Source: an uncultured bacterium
GTDB taxonomy: Bacteria; Actinomycetota; Coriobacteriia; Coriobacteriales; Coriobacteriaceae
Assembly (NCBI GenBank): GCA_905216145.1
Contig: CAJMST010000012.1
Coordinates: 1-60,573, forward strand
Reading direction: 5' to 3'
DNA: 60,573 bases
This document shows positions 40,739 through 49,213 of this stretch, in pieces (the first letter of the stretch is position 1; the number at the start of each line of letters is the position of its first letter). The notes under the pieces are model-generated. The model was not told the DNA's origin and did not search any database. It saw nothing but the letters and a program-made list of their open reading frames with translations. A program made the translations under genes and the position numbers.

Positions 40739-42164
40739 TGCTTCCGATCCGCGCCAGCCGAATCGTACACAGCAGCCGGCGTCGCGCCCTGCCCAGCCTG
40801 GCCAGCGTCCGGCACAGCCGACGCAGCACGCAGCTCAGCCTGCCGCGCGCCCGGCGCAGTCCTTCTCTCGTTCGGCCCAACCTGTTCAACGGACGGGTCA
40901 GCAGCCTTCTGCTCGTTCGGTTCAGCATTCGGCTTCTCACGCGGCTCAGCAGCCCACTGCTCGTACGGCCCAGCCTGCAGGCGGCACCCGCTTTAAGCAG
41001 CAGGCACCTACCCAGCGAACGCAGGCCCCCCAATCGCATTCGCATCACGCTCGTGGTTCGCATGGCGTTGCTCCGGCGACCCGCTCGAGCTACAACACGC
41101 ATGCTCGTCGCGGTGCTCAAAAGAAAAGCTCCCCGGTGCCTATGATTATCGGTGGCGTCGTCGCCGTGCTTGCGCTTGTCGCGATCGTTTTCTTTGTCGT
41201 GCCAGCCGTCAAGGGCTTCTTTGGCGGTGAGGATGCGAAAGTCGCTGCTGGCCAGCAAGTTACTATCACGATTCCCGACGGTGCCTCGGGCGATACTATC
41301 GCCTCGATTCTCTCTGAGAACCATATCGTCGAAAATCCCAAGGATTACTATGCGGCGGTGAAAAAGCTCAACGCCGATATGTCGCTCAAGCCTGGTGATT
41401 ATTCGTTCACCACACTCATGGATGCGACCAAGGTTGTTCAGCAGCTCATGGAAGGCCCCAACGCGGGCTCCAATGCGCAGACTATCCCTGAGGGCCTAAC
41501 GGTCGATCAAGTCGCCGACCGTGTGGCCCAGGCCTACGACAGCATCTCTAAGGAAGACTTCCTCAACCAGGCCAAGGCCTCCAACTACGTTGACGACTAT
41601 AGCTTCCTTAAGGGCGCCGCCAACGATTCGCTCGAGGGTTTCTTGTTCCCCAAGACCTATTCGCTGGGCGATTCGCCGACGGCCGATGACGTGATTCGCG
41701 CCATGCTCGATCAGTTTAAGACCGAGTACAAGTCGCTTGACTTTGCGAGCTGCGAAGCCAAGATCAAGGAACGCTACGGCGTGGAGATGTCCGACTACGA
41801 CATCGTCAACTTGGCCTCTATCGTTGAGCGCGAGGGCCTCAACGCCGATCAACGTGCGCACGTGGCCTCGGTCTTCTACAACCGCCTTGCCGGCAAACTC
41901 GACGGTCTGCGCTATCTCAACAGCGATGCGACCATGATGTATGTCACCGGTGGCGAGGTTACCGCCGACGACCTGCAGAGCGATAGTCCGTATAACACCT
42001 ATAAGCACGAGGGCCTACCGCCCACGCCCATCTGCTCTCCGTCGCTCGAGGCACTCAAGGCCACGCTTGAGCCGACCGACTCCGATGACCTGTATTTCTA
42101 CATTACGCAGGACGAGGAGTACTTCTCGCAAACCTACGAAGAGCATCAACAGTCTTGGAATTAG
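40731..42164 (+). CDS. mltG: Endolytic murein transglycosylase MltG
   Basis: The 477-residue protein has a cytoplasmic N-terminal region of about 135 residues made of Pro, Gln, Ala and Arg with recurring RPAQP-like units. One membrane span follows (about 137-160), then a LysM-like part and the YceG catalytic domain. The catalytic Glu is E366 in NLASIVEREGL. MltG cuts nascent peptidoglycan to end glycan strands. GAGGAGG precedes ATG 40731, which overlaps ruvX by 8 bp. The length of the disordered leader is unusual compared with E. coli (340 residues). Confidence 0.93.
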   Translation: MPSASDPRQPNRTQQPASRPAQPGQRPAQPTQHAAQPAARPAQSFSRSAQPVQRTGQQPSARSVQHSASHAAQQPTARTAQPAGGTRFKQQAPTQRTQAPQSHSHHARGSHGVAPATRSSYNTHARRGAQKKSSPVPMIIGGVVAVLALVAIVFFVVPAVKGFFGGEDAKVAAGQQVTITIPDGASGDTIASILSENHIVENPKDYYAAVKKLNADMSLKPGDYSFTTLMDATKVVQQLMEGPNAGSNAQTIPEGLTVDQVADRVAQAYDSISKEDFLNQAKASNYVDDYSFLKGAANDSLEGFLFPKTYSLGDSPTADDVIRAMLDQFKTEYKSLDFASCEAKIKERYGVEMSDYDIVNLASIVEREGLNADQRAHVASVFYNRLAGKLDGLRYLNSDATMMYVTGGEVTADDLQSDSPYNTYKHEGLPPTPICSPSLEALKATLEPTDSDDLYFYITQDEEYFSQTYEEHQQSWN

Positions 42165-42165
42165 C

Positions 42166-42663
42166 ATGAGGATTTTTAGCCCCAAACGATACGTTGCCTC
42201 GGTCGATCGCATCGACCTTAATACCCTGTGGGCCGACGGCAAACGCGCCATTCTGCTCGATCGCGATAACACCCTGGTGCCGCGCGACACCGAGCAGGTC
42301 CCCGCCGCGATTTCCGCTTGGCTCGACGCCGCCCGCGCCAAAGGCTTTAAGCTGTGCATGGTGTCCAATAACTGGCATCGCGACCAGGTCATGGCATCGG
42401 CACGCGAGCTGGGACTCGAGGCCATCAGCCACGCCATGAAGCCGGCGCCGTTTGCCCTCAAGGCGGGTCTTAAGCGCCTCGGCGCCACGGCCGACGAGGC
42501 GGTGCTGATCGGTGATCAGCTCTACACGGACGTGTGGAGCGGCAACTTCGCCGGCGTCGATACCATCCTGGTAAAGCCGCAGGCCACGCAGGACCTGTGG
42601 TATACGCAGATCTTCCGTATCTTTGAGCGCCGGGCCCTGCGCGACCTTCCCTGCGAGGAATAG
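42166..42663 (+). CDS. YqeG family HAD IIIA-type phosphatase
   Basis: The 165-residue protein has the HAD motifs ILLDRDNTLVPRD (motif I), CMVSNNW (motif II) and LIGDQLYTDVWSGN (motif III/IV). It belongs to the YqeG group, related to the mitochondrial PGP phosphatase. A phosphatidylglycerophosphate role is possible but not shown for this group generally. It begins one base after the mltG stop and lies directly before aroK, as YqeG often lies near aroE or aroK. Confidence 0.88.
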   Translation: MRIFSPKRYVASVDRIDLNTLWADGKRAILLDRDNTLVPRDTEQVPAAISAWLDAARAKGFKLCMVSNNWHRDQVMASARELGLEAISHAMKPAPFALKAGLKRLGATADEAVLIGDQLYTDVWSGNFAGVDTILVKPQATQDLWYTQIFRIFERRALRDLPCEE

Positions 42664-42671
42664 GTCTCGTC

Positions 42672-43205
42672 ATGTCCCAGCACACCAAACACGGCTGCGA
42701 CCATATCTTCTTTATCGGCTTTTTGGGCGCGGGCAAATCGACGCTCGCGCGCAACGTCGGCACTATGTTCAAGCGGCGTTTTATCGATACCGACCGACTG
42801 GTCGTGCGCCGTTGCGGTAAGTCGGTAACCGAGATTTTTGAGACCGAGGGCGAGGATCGTTTTCGCGAGCTCGAGACCTCGGCGCTCCGTTCGCTCCAAA
42901 GTGAGCGCAGCCTGTTGGTTTCGTGCGGGGGCGGCATTGTCGAGACGCCGGTGAATATTGAGCTGATGCACGAAATGGGTACGTGCGTGTACCTCGAGGG
43001 CGACTTTGAGGATTCGATTCGCCAGATTCGTCGGTCCGACACGCGCCCCGATTTCCGCTCGCCCGAGCATGCCGCGCGCTTGTTTGAGCATCGCCGTCCG
43101 CTGTATCGCCAGGCCGCCGACCTTACCCTTGATATTCGCAACAAGTCCTTCGAGGACGTTTCCTACCTTTGTGCCGAGATGCTTTTGGAGCGTGGGCTGC
43201 TATGA
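42672..43205 (+). CDS. aroK: Shikimate kinase
   Basis: The 177-residue P-loop kinase has Walker A FLGAGKSTLARN, the shikimate-binding IDTDR and CGGGIVET segments, and an RRPLYRQAADL lid-region motif. It phosphorylates shikimate in aromatic amino-acid synthesis. It overlaps the next gene by 4 bp (ATGA). The normal aroK-aroB pairing is kept, although the AroB-like partner looks inactive. Confidence 0.93.
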   Translation: MSQHTKHGCDHIFFIGFLGAGKSTLARNVGTMFKRRFIDTDRLVVRRCGKSVTEIFETEGEDRFRELETSALRSLQSERSLLVSCGGGIVETPVNIELMHEMGTCVYLEGDFEDSIRQIRRSDTRPDFRSPEHAARLFEHRRPLYRQAADLTLDIRNKSFEDVSYLCAEMLLERGLL

Positions 43206-44311
43206 TTCGCCGTCAACTGATCAATTTCCAAAACCGCAGCGTCGATGTCCGTGTCGGATTGGGTGCGTTCGATGAACTGTCGCGTATGTTTGCCTCGGCC
43301 GTGGGCAAGCCTAAGCGCGCGATGGTCGTTTGGAACACCGCCACATCCGAGCGTTTTGGTGAAGTCGTCGAGCATGCGCTGGTCGACGCCGGTTTTGCCG
43401 TGTCGCCGCTAGTCCTCGAGGTTTCGCCTGCTGGTGCCACGCTTGCTGATGCCGATGCTATCTTTGGCGCCCTGACTGCCAATGGCATTACCTGTGACGA
43501 TCTGGTTGTCGCCGTTGGCGATGCCGCAACCTGCTCGGTTGTTAGCTGGTGTGCCAATCAGTGGTGCGGCCGCACCGAGTGCGCGTTGCTGCCGACGACC
43601 TTCGACGCCATGCTCACGGTCGCGACGACCATGAAGCCGCTCGTCGCTTCGTCGGCCAATGCGCTTCCCGCTATCGCGTTCCGTCCTGAGCCGGGCTTGG
43701 TCGTGTGTGACCTCGACCTTGTTCGCGAGGCGGACCCCGAGTACCTCAAGCTCGGCTATGTGGTACTTGTTGGTACCATGCTTTCGAGCAGCAAGTCCCG
43801 CTGGAATCAGTTTACTGAGACCGTTCCCGAGATTCTCGCGGGCGAGGAGGTCGCGCTCGTCAATGCAGTTCAATGGTCTCAGACTGCCCGTAAGGACGTA
43901 CTGATGGCCACGAACCCGAGCGCCCGCCATGCGCTCGATTTTGGCAAGACGGGGGAGCGTACTCTGCGCGCTTGCTTGGGCGATGCTGCTTCGCAGGTTC
44001 CTGCCTATCAGCTGTTATCCGAGGGCATGCGCTTTGAGGCGCGCCTAGCACATGATGCCTGCGACTTCGATATCGATTACGTCTTTGAGGTCGATGACTG
44101 CCTGGAGGACTTTGGTATCGAGGAACTTGCCTTCGATCTGGAGCCTGCCGTATATATCGAGGAGTTCCGCAAGCAGCAGTTCGCTCGCTCGAACCGCAGC
44201 ATGTTGCCGCTGCCCGCGGCACTCGGCGCCATTCGTCTAACGAGCGTTGAGGACGAGGTTCTTGAGCGCCATGCTCACGCCTACTTGGCTTCTCGCAAAG
44301 AACTTCTCTAA
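43202..44311 (+). CDS. AroB-like protein lacking 3-dehydroquinate synthase active-site residues
   Basis: The 369-residue protein aligns along its length with AroB: LVVAVGDAAT for the NAD-binding GGGVVGD, LLPTTFDAMLTVAT for VPTTLLA..DSSVGGKT, and ALDFGKTGERTLRA for LNLGHTFGHAIEA. The GGG and SVGGKT motifs are lost. All three zinc ligands appear replaced: Glu of AEVIKYG, His of GHTFGH (here K and R), and His of HGEA (here SEGM). The reading frame is intact and coupled to aroK, so this is a conserved but probably non-catalytic protein rather than a pseudogene. Another aroB may exist elsewhere. Confidence 0.8.
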   Translation: MIRRQLINFQNRSVDVRVGLGAFDELSRMFASAVGKPKRAMVVWNTATSERFGEVVEHALVDAGFAVSPLVLEVSPAGATLADADAIFGALTANGITCDDLVVAVGDAATCSVVSWCANQWCGRTECALLPTTFDAMLTVATTMKPLVASSANALPAIAFRPEPGLVVCDLDLVREADPEYLKLGYVVLVGTMLSSSKSRWNQFTETVPEILAGEEVALVNAVQWSQTARKDVLMATNPSARHALDFGKTGERTLRACLGDAASQVPAYQLLSEGMRFEARLAHDACDFDIDYVFEVDDCLEDFGIEELAFDLEPAVYIEEFRKQQFARSNRSMLPLPAALGAIRLTSVEDEVLERHAHAYLASRKELL

Positions 44312-44317
44312 GATTTA

Positions 44318-44411
44318 TTGACATCCATCGTCTTTCGTATCATGTTGTGGGACGGGTTTCCAATCGGTTGCGGATCGCATGCGATTCCGACGTTCGGTTG
44401 AGACCCGTCCC
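44318..44411 (+). promoter_or_regulatory. pepP promoter region and structured leader
   Basis: A perfect TTGACA -35 lies at 44318-44323. The -10 is unclear: CATGTT at 17 bp, or TATCAT at 14 bp. The transcript would contain a long-range stem GGGACGGGT (44349-44357) with ACCCGTCCC (44403-44411), enclosing a small ATCGC/GCGAT hairpin, and then GTCTTTAT. It could be a terminator of the aro genes or a regulatory leader. Confidence 0.5.
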
Positions 44412-44443
44412 GTCTTTATAGAGACAATAAGAAAGGAATCTGC

Positions 44444-45574
44444 ATGTCTGAGATTGCTGCCGGTCCTGCCGGTCGTATCGAACGTGTCCGTGCCCTGATG
44501 GTCGAGCGCGGCTACGACGCTATCGTGGTACGCGACGAGGCCAATCTTCGTTGGCTCACGGGCGTGAAGGGCGTCTTCGACTACACCTTCGAGTTCCCGC
44601 ACGCGGCGTTTATTACGGCTGACCAGTGCCTGTTCCATACCGACTCGCGCTACCTCAACAGCTTTGAGGAGAACACGCCCGCCGGCAGCCCCTGGGTCTA
44701 CGACATGGACGAGGGCACCATCCCCGGTTGGGTCGCCGGCAAAATCGCGGCCAACAAGTGCCGCGTCTGCGCTGTCGAGGACGACATGCAGATCAACTTC
44801 TATCAGGGTATTCAGCGTGGTCTGGAGGATCGTTCCGTCGCCTGCATGCTGCCGCTGATGCATGCCGACATTCGCAAGATGCGCGCCATCAAGGACGCCG
44901 AGGAGATCGAGCTCATGCGCCATGCGCAGTCGATCACCGACGCCGCCTTCCAGCACATGCTCGGCTTTATTAAGCCTGGTATGACCGAGAAGCAGGTTCG
45001 CAACGAGCTCGAGAACTTTATGTTCGCCAACGGCGCCGATAGCCTTGCCTTCGGCTCCATCGTGGCGAGCGGTCCCAACACCGCCAACCCGCATGCCGTG
45101 CCGAGCGACCGCGTGATCGAGAAGGGCGATTTCGTTCTCATGGATTATGGCGCGGGTTATTGCGATTACCGCTCCGACATGACGCGCACTGTCGTGATGG
45201 GCGAGCCCACCCAGGAGCAGCTCGACCTGTACGCACTCGTGCGCCGTACGCACGAGGAGTGCGTCGCCGCCATCCATCCGGGCGTTGAGGGCAACGACAT
45301 TTTCAAGCTTTCCAAGAAGATCATCGGCGATGCCGGCTATGGCGATTACTACAACCATGGTCTGGGTCACGGCGTCGGTATCGACATCCACGAGCTGCCC
45401 AACTTTAACCGCAGCAAGAACACCATCGCGATCGGCTCAGTTATCACCATGGAGCCCGGCGTGTACCTGCCCGGTGTGGGCGGCGTGCGCCTGGAGGACT
45501 ACGGCGTCGTCACCGAGAACGGATATGAGCCCTTCACCAAGACCCCGCACGACCTGCACGTCATCGATTGCTAG
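44444..45574 (+). CDS. pepP: M24 family Xaa-Pro aminopeptidase
   Basis: The 376-residue protein has an N-terminal creatinase-like domain (about 1-140) and a pita-bread catalytic domain. The five metal ligands are in LMDYGAGYCDYRSDMTRT (two Asp), HGLGHGVGIDIHE (His), TMEPGVY (Glu) and RLEDYGVV (Glu). It removes N-terminal residues before proline. pepP directly before efp is the common Gram-positive arrangement. A hairpin terminator follows, so efp also has its own promoter. Confidence 0.93.
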   Translation: MSEIAAGPAGRIERVRALMVERGYDAIVVRDEANLRWLTGVKGVFDYTFEFPHAAFITADQCLFHTDSRYLNSFEENTPAGSPWVYDMDEGTIPGWVAGKIAANKCRVCAVEDDMQINFYQGIQRGLEDRSVACMLPLMHADIRKMRAIKDAEEIELMRHAQSITDAAFQHMLGFIKPGMTEKQVRNELENFMFANGADSLAFGSIVASGPNTANPHAVPSDRVIEKGDFVLMDYGAGYCDYRSDMTRTVVMGEPTQEQLDLYALVRRTHEECVAAIHPGVEGNDIFKLSKKIIGDAGYGDYYNHGLGHGVGIDIHELPNFNRSKNTIAIGSVITMEPGVYLPGVGGVRLEDYGVVTENGYEPFTKTPHDLHVIDC

Positions 45575-45596
45575 CCCATTTCGATAGATTTTTGGG

Positions 45597-45639
45597 GCGG
45601 GGCGTCCGAAATGATTCGGGCGCCCCGCGTTCTCTTTTT
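45597..45639 (+). terminator. Terminator after pepP
   Basis: A 14-bp stem (45597-45610 with 45615-45628, one G-U pair), ATGA loop and a GTTCTCTTTTT tail. Confidence 0.9.
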
Positions 45640-45670
45640 ATGCGCTCGCTGCAGGCGCCGTCTGCAAGTG

Positions 45671-45676
45671 TATAAT
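45671..45676 (+). promoter_or_regulatory. efp promoter -10 box (TATAAT)
   Basis: A perfect TATAAT consensus lies 58 bp before the efp start and just after the pepP terminator. The -35 region (about 45648-45653, GCTGCA) is poor. Confidence 0.55.
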
Positions 45677-45733
45677 TTCGGTCGTATGTAATTTGGACGC
45701 TTGTGCGTTCTGCCCATAACAAGAAAGGTCGCT

Positions 45734-46297
45734 ATGCCTACCATTTCTACCGCCGACTTCAAGAACGGCCTCGGTCTCCGCATTAAGGACAAGGTCTACA
45801 CCATCGTCGAGTTCCAGCATGTCAAGCCGGGCAAGGGCGGCGCGTTTGTGCGCTACAAGACCCGCGACATCAAGAGCGGCCGCGTCGTCGAGAACACCTG
45901 CAACGCCGGCACCAAGTTCGAGAGCGTCATGCTCACCACCCGTGAGTTCCAGTACCTCTACAACGATGGTACCGACTACATCTTCATGGACAATGAGTCC
46001 TATGAGCAGGTTCCCGTTCCCGAGGACATGGTGGGCGAGAACTCCAAGTGGCTGCGCGAGAATGACATCTGCCAGCTGCTCTTCGCCGACGATGAGCTCA
46101 TGGGCGTGACCCCGCCGATGTTCATCGAGACCACCATCGTCCAGACCGACCCGGGCTTTAAGGGCGATACCGTCCAGGGTTCCACCAAGCCGGCCACGAT
46201 CGACACCGGCGCTGTCATCCAGGTCCCCATGTACCTCAACGAGGGCGAGGTCATCAAGGTTGACACCCGCGACGGCAAGTTCGTCTCCCGCGTTTAG
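45734..46297 (+). CDS. efp: Elongation factor P
   Basis: The 187-residue three-beta-barrel protein has the tip loop HVKPGKGGAFV, where the Lys after PG is the usual modification site, and a C-terminal DTRDGKFVSRV. EF-P relieves ribosome stalling at polyproline. ATG 45734 follows AGAAAGGT. It heads the efp-yqhY-nusB block. Confidence 0.96.
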   Translation: MPTISTADFKNGLGLRIKDKVYTIVEFQHVKPGKGGAFVRYKTRDIKSGRVVENTCNAGTKFESVMLTTREFQYLYNDGTDYIFMDNESYEQVPVPEDMVGENSKWLRENDICQLLFADDELMGVTPPMFIETTIVQTDPGFKGDTVQGSTKPATIDTGAVIQVPMYLNEGEVIKVDTRDGKFVSRV

Positions 46298-46321
46298 CAA
46301 CCAACTCTTCTAGGAGGACTC

Positions 46322-46684
46322 ATGCCCCAAGAAATCAAGATTGACGGCATCGGCATTTCGCCCGATGTTCTGACCGCCATCGTCTCGCGCGCCGTGTCCG
46401 ATGTCGAGGGCATCGCCTCCGTTGGCGTCAAGGACCTTGCCACTAATCTTGTCTCCATGATGCTCTCGTCCAAGGCCCCGGCTTCCGAGCCGGCTGTCGA
46501 GGCCGAGGTCGTTGGCGACAAGCTCGCACTCACCGTGCGTGTCGTGGCGTTCTTTGGCTATCCGTTCAAGAAACTCGCCGAGGCCGTTCGCGCTGCCGTG
46601 GTCGCTGCCATCGATGCCCAGGTTGGCGTTGAGGTTGAGCGTGTTGACGTTTGCATCGACGGCCTCGTTTTCCCCAAGGAGTAA
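46322..46684 (+). CDS. Asp23/Gls24 family protein (YqhY-like)
   Basis: The 120-residue protein has the family pattern (SPDVLTAIVSRAVSDVEGIASV near the start in two parts). It lies between efp and nusB, where Bacillus has yqhY, whose loss disturbs fatty-acid synthesis through acetyl-CoA carboxylase. AGGAGG precedes the ATG. It is a paralogue of the protein at 249-605. Confidence 0.88.
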   Translation: MPQEIKIDGIGISPDVLTAIVSRAVSDVEGIASVGVKDLATNLVSMMLSSKAPASEPAVEAEVVGDKLALTVRVVAFFGYPFKKLAEAVRAAVVAAIDAQVGVEVERVDVCIDGLVFPKE

Positions 46685-46687
46685 CCT

Positions 46688-47275
46688 TTGAGCCTTAAGG
46701 TTTATCGCGGGCGTACGCTTGCCCGCAGTCAGGCGCTGCAGCTGCTGTTCCAGGCCGAGGCCACGGACAGCCCGCTCGAGCGCGTCCTCGAGGGTGATTT
46801 CCTGATCTCGAAGGGTCCCCTCGACCCCTATGCGCTGGAGCTGTGCCGCGGTGCCTACGAGCATATCGACCGCATCGACTGCGCTCTGCGCTCCGTTGCC
46901 AAGAACTGGGATCTTATGCGCATGCCCGGTGCCGACCGCAATCTGCTGCGTATCGCCGTTTACGAGATGCGTTTCCTCACCGACGAGGAGGTCTCGGACG
47001 CCATCGTGATCAACGAGGCCGTCGAGCTTGCCAAGGCCTATGGCACCGACCAGTCCGCGTCGTTCGTCAACGGCGTGCTGGGCAAGATCGCTCGCAGCGA
47101 GGAGCTGCCGGGCGAGGACCTATACCAGGAGCTGCTGGCCGAGGATCGCGCTCGCGAGGAGGCACAGGCTGCCGAGGCTGCCGCTAAGGTTGCGGTTGCC
47201 CAGGCTGAGGCTGGTGTGTTGGCCGAGGATGCGGACGCTGCTGAGGCCGTCGAGGCCGACTCCGTCGAGGAGTAG
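46688..47275 (+). CDS. nusB: Transcription antitermination factor NusB
   Basis: The 195-residue protein has NusB helical repeats with RSQALQLLFQAE, DRNLLRIAVYEM and AIVINEAVELAKAYG. NusB with S10 binds boxA of rRNA operons. The last 45 residues are an Ala/Glu-rich acidic tail absent from most NusB proteins. The start is TTG 46688; AAGGAG overlapping the previous stop lies six bases upstream. Confidence 0.93.
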   Translation: MSLKVYRGRTLARSQALQLLFQAEATDSPLERVLEGDFLISKGPLDPYALELCRGAYEHIDRIDCALRSVAKNWDLMRMPGADRNLLRIAVYEMRFLTDEEVSDAIVINEAVELAKAYGTDQSASFVNGVLGKIARSEELPGEDLYQELLAEDRAREEAQAAEAAAKVAVAQAEAGVLAEDADAAEAVEADSVEE

Positions 47276-47277
47276 CC

Positions 47278-47517
47278 ATGCCAGAGGGTTCTGTCCGTAA
47301 CTTTGATGAGATTTCGGACCGTCTGGATCAGATCATCGCTACCGTTCGCTCCAAGGATACCTCCTTGGAGCGTTCGCTCGATTTGTTTGACGAAGCGATT
47401 GAGCTGGGCTCCCGCGCGGTCGATATGGTCGACAAGTTTGAGTTGACGCCGCGTGAGGCCGACAAGCTCGAGCAGGAATACGATGAGGATGCGGCAAACG
47501 AATCCCAGGATAGCTAG
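47278..47517 (+). CDS. xseB: Exodeoxyribonuclease VII small subunit
   Basis: The 79-residue helical protein has the XseB pattern (FDEISDRLDQIIATV, LERSLDLFDEAIEL). It pairs with XseA to form exonuclease VII. It follows nusB by two bases. XseA normally lies directly upstream, but here it is absent from the window, so the large subunit must be elsewhere or missing. Confidence 0.85.
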   Translation: MPEGSVRNFDEISDRLDQIIATVRSKDTSLERSLDLFDEAIELGSRAVDMVDKFELTPREADKLEQEYDEDAANESQDS

Positions 47518-47543
47518 GCCGCATCTCCGGATACGAATGGTTG

Positions 47544-48356
47544 ATGGCATTCATGAAACGCGTGCGTCTTGATGACGAACTGATTTCACAGGGCATCTGC
47601 GCCGATCGCGCGGATGCCCTTCGCACTCTTATGGCCGGCTTGGTCTCGAGTGGCGGTGAGCGCTTGACTTCGCCGGGCCTTAAGGTGATCCCGGGGCTGC
47701 CGCTGCATGTGAAGGGGCGCATTCCCTATGTTGGCCGCGGCGGTCTTAAGCTCGAAGGCGCGCTTGATGCGTTTGGCATCAATCCGACGGGCCTTGCCTG
47801 TCTGGATGTGGGCTGCTCTACCGGCGGCTTTACCGATTGTCTGCTCAAGCGCGGAGCTGCGACCGTTGTCTCGGTGGACGTGGGTCGCGCCCAGTTCGAT
47901 TGGTCGTTGCGCCAGGACGATCGCGTGACGCTGCATGAGCGCACAAACGTGACGCAGCTGCCTGAGCTTGGCTATGCCGGCACTATCGACCTGGCTGTGT
48001 GTGATGTCTCGTTTACCAGCATCGCGAACATTATCGATGCGGTACTGGCGTGCCTGGCGCCTACGGGTGCATTCTGCACGCTCGTAAAGCCGCAGTTTGA
48101 GGCTCCGGCGGCGCTGGTGGGCGAGGGCGGCATTGTGACCGATCCCGCCGTGCGCCGCGATACACTCGTGGCGGCGGTTGAACTCTTTGCTGCCAAGGGC
48201 CTGTTCCCGGTCGATGTGTGCGTGTCGCCCATTCATGGTGCCAAGGGCAACGTTGAGTTTTTCCTGTACGGCACGAGATTTGACCCCGGCGATCGCTCGC
48301 AAGACGAGCTGCAATCCCAGGTATCGGTTATGAGCGAGAAAGCTGCAACGCTATGA
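47544..48356 (+). CDS. tlyA: TlyA family rRNA methyltransferase / hemolysin-like protein
   Basis: The 270-residue protein has an N-terminal S4 RNA-binding domain (about 1-60; RVRLDDELISQGICADRA) and an FtsJ-like methyltransferase domain. The latter has CLDVGCSTGGFTDCLL and VCDVSFTSI, and later LVKPQFEA. TlyA 2'-O-methylates 16S and 23S rRNA, which affects capreomycin sensitivity in mycobacteria. The start is uncertain between TTG 47541, ATG 47544 and ATG 47553; none has a strong site. It overlaps nadK by 4 bp. Confidence 0.92.
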   Translation: MAFMKRVRLDDELISQGICADRADALRTLMAGLVSSGGERLTSPGLKVIPGLPLHVKGRIPYVGRGGLKLEGALDAFGINPTGLACLDVGCSTGGFTDCLLKRGAATVVSVDVGRAQFDWSLRQDDRVTLHERTNVTQLPELGYAGTIDLAVCDVSFTSIANIIDAVLACLAPTGAFCTLVKPQFEAPAALVGEGGIVTDPAVRRDTLVAAVELFAAKGLFPVDVCVSPIHGAKGNVEFFLYGTRFDPGDRSQDELQSQVSVMSEKAATL

Positions 48357-49213
48357 AGGTCTTTCTGGTTCCCAATTACTACAAGCAAGAGGCGGTCGAG
48401 AGCGGCCTGATGCTCGAGCTTTGGCTGACTCGCCAGGGCTATGAGGTCGCATGGGCTGCCGACCAGCGATCCAAGATTCAGAGCACGCCTGATATTGACG
48501 GCTCCGATCTGGTCATTACGCTCGGCGGCGACGGTACGTTGCTGCGCGCTGCCCGCATCCTCAACCATCGTGAGATTCCTATCCTCGGTCTTTCCTATGG
48601 TCACCTGGGCTTTCTAACTGCTGCGAGCCCCGAGGAGCGCGACATCCTGCAGGTCGTGAGCGACGCCCTGTCCGGTGAGCTGCACGTGAGCCGTCGCGCC
48701 ACCATCGCCGCGGATATCGTGTCCGTGCGCGAAGACGGTACGAAGGATGTCGTGCGCACCTTCGCCCTCAACGACATGGCGCTTACCCGCGGTCCGCTGT
48801 CCGATATGGTCGAGTTCGACATCACGGTGTCCGGCCATCATATCGACCGTCTGCGTGGCGACGGCGTGGTCGTGTCCACGGCGACTGGTTCTACGGGTTA
48901 CGCGCTCAGTGCCGGTGGCCCCATCGTGAGCCCCGACTATACGGGCATGGTCTGCGTACCCATTGCGCCGCACACCATTCAGGCTCGTGCCTTTTTGACC
49001 TCGCCGAGTGATGTCGTCGAAATCTTTATGTCCGATGATCGCCCGAGCGTTCCGGCGATCGCTATCGATGGACAGTTTATTACCTGCGATGGCACCGTTG
49101 AGAGCGTGGCGGTGCGCCGCGGGCCCGGAGATGTGTTGCTGCTGGATTACGGCCCCGAGAGCTTCTATAACTCGGTGAGCCGCGTATTCTACGGAGTCCG
49201 TCATGATCGATGA
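48353..49213 (+). CDS. nadK: NAD kinase
   Basis: The 286-residue protein has ITLGGDGTLLRAAR (the GGDGT motif) and GLSYGHLGFLT, then GDGVVVSTATGSTGYALSAGG in two parts (substrate binding). It phosphorylates NAD to NADP. It overlaps tlyA (ATGA) and recN (11 bp), so the three are translationally coupled. The tlyA-nadK-recN order is widespread. Confidence 0.95.
   Translation: MKVFLVPNYYKQEAVESGLMLELWLTRQGYEVAWAADQRSKIQSTPDIDGSDLVITLGGDGTLLRAARILNHREIPILGLSYGHLGFLTAASPEERDILQVVSDALSGELHVSRRATIAADIVSVREDGTKDVVRTFALNDMALTRGPLSDMVEFDITVSGHHIDRLRGDGVVVSTATGSTGYALSAGGPIVSPDYTGMVCVPIAPHTIQARAFLTSPSDVVEIFMSDDRPSVPAIAIDGQFITCDGTVESVAVRRGPGDVLLLDYGPESFYNSVSRVFYGVRHDR

Noticed and set aside
43202..44311. 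Treating the AroB-like gene as a pseudogene
   Set aside because: The frame is uninterrupted, of full length and translationally coupled to aroK; only catalytic residues are missing.
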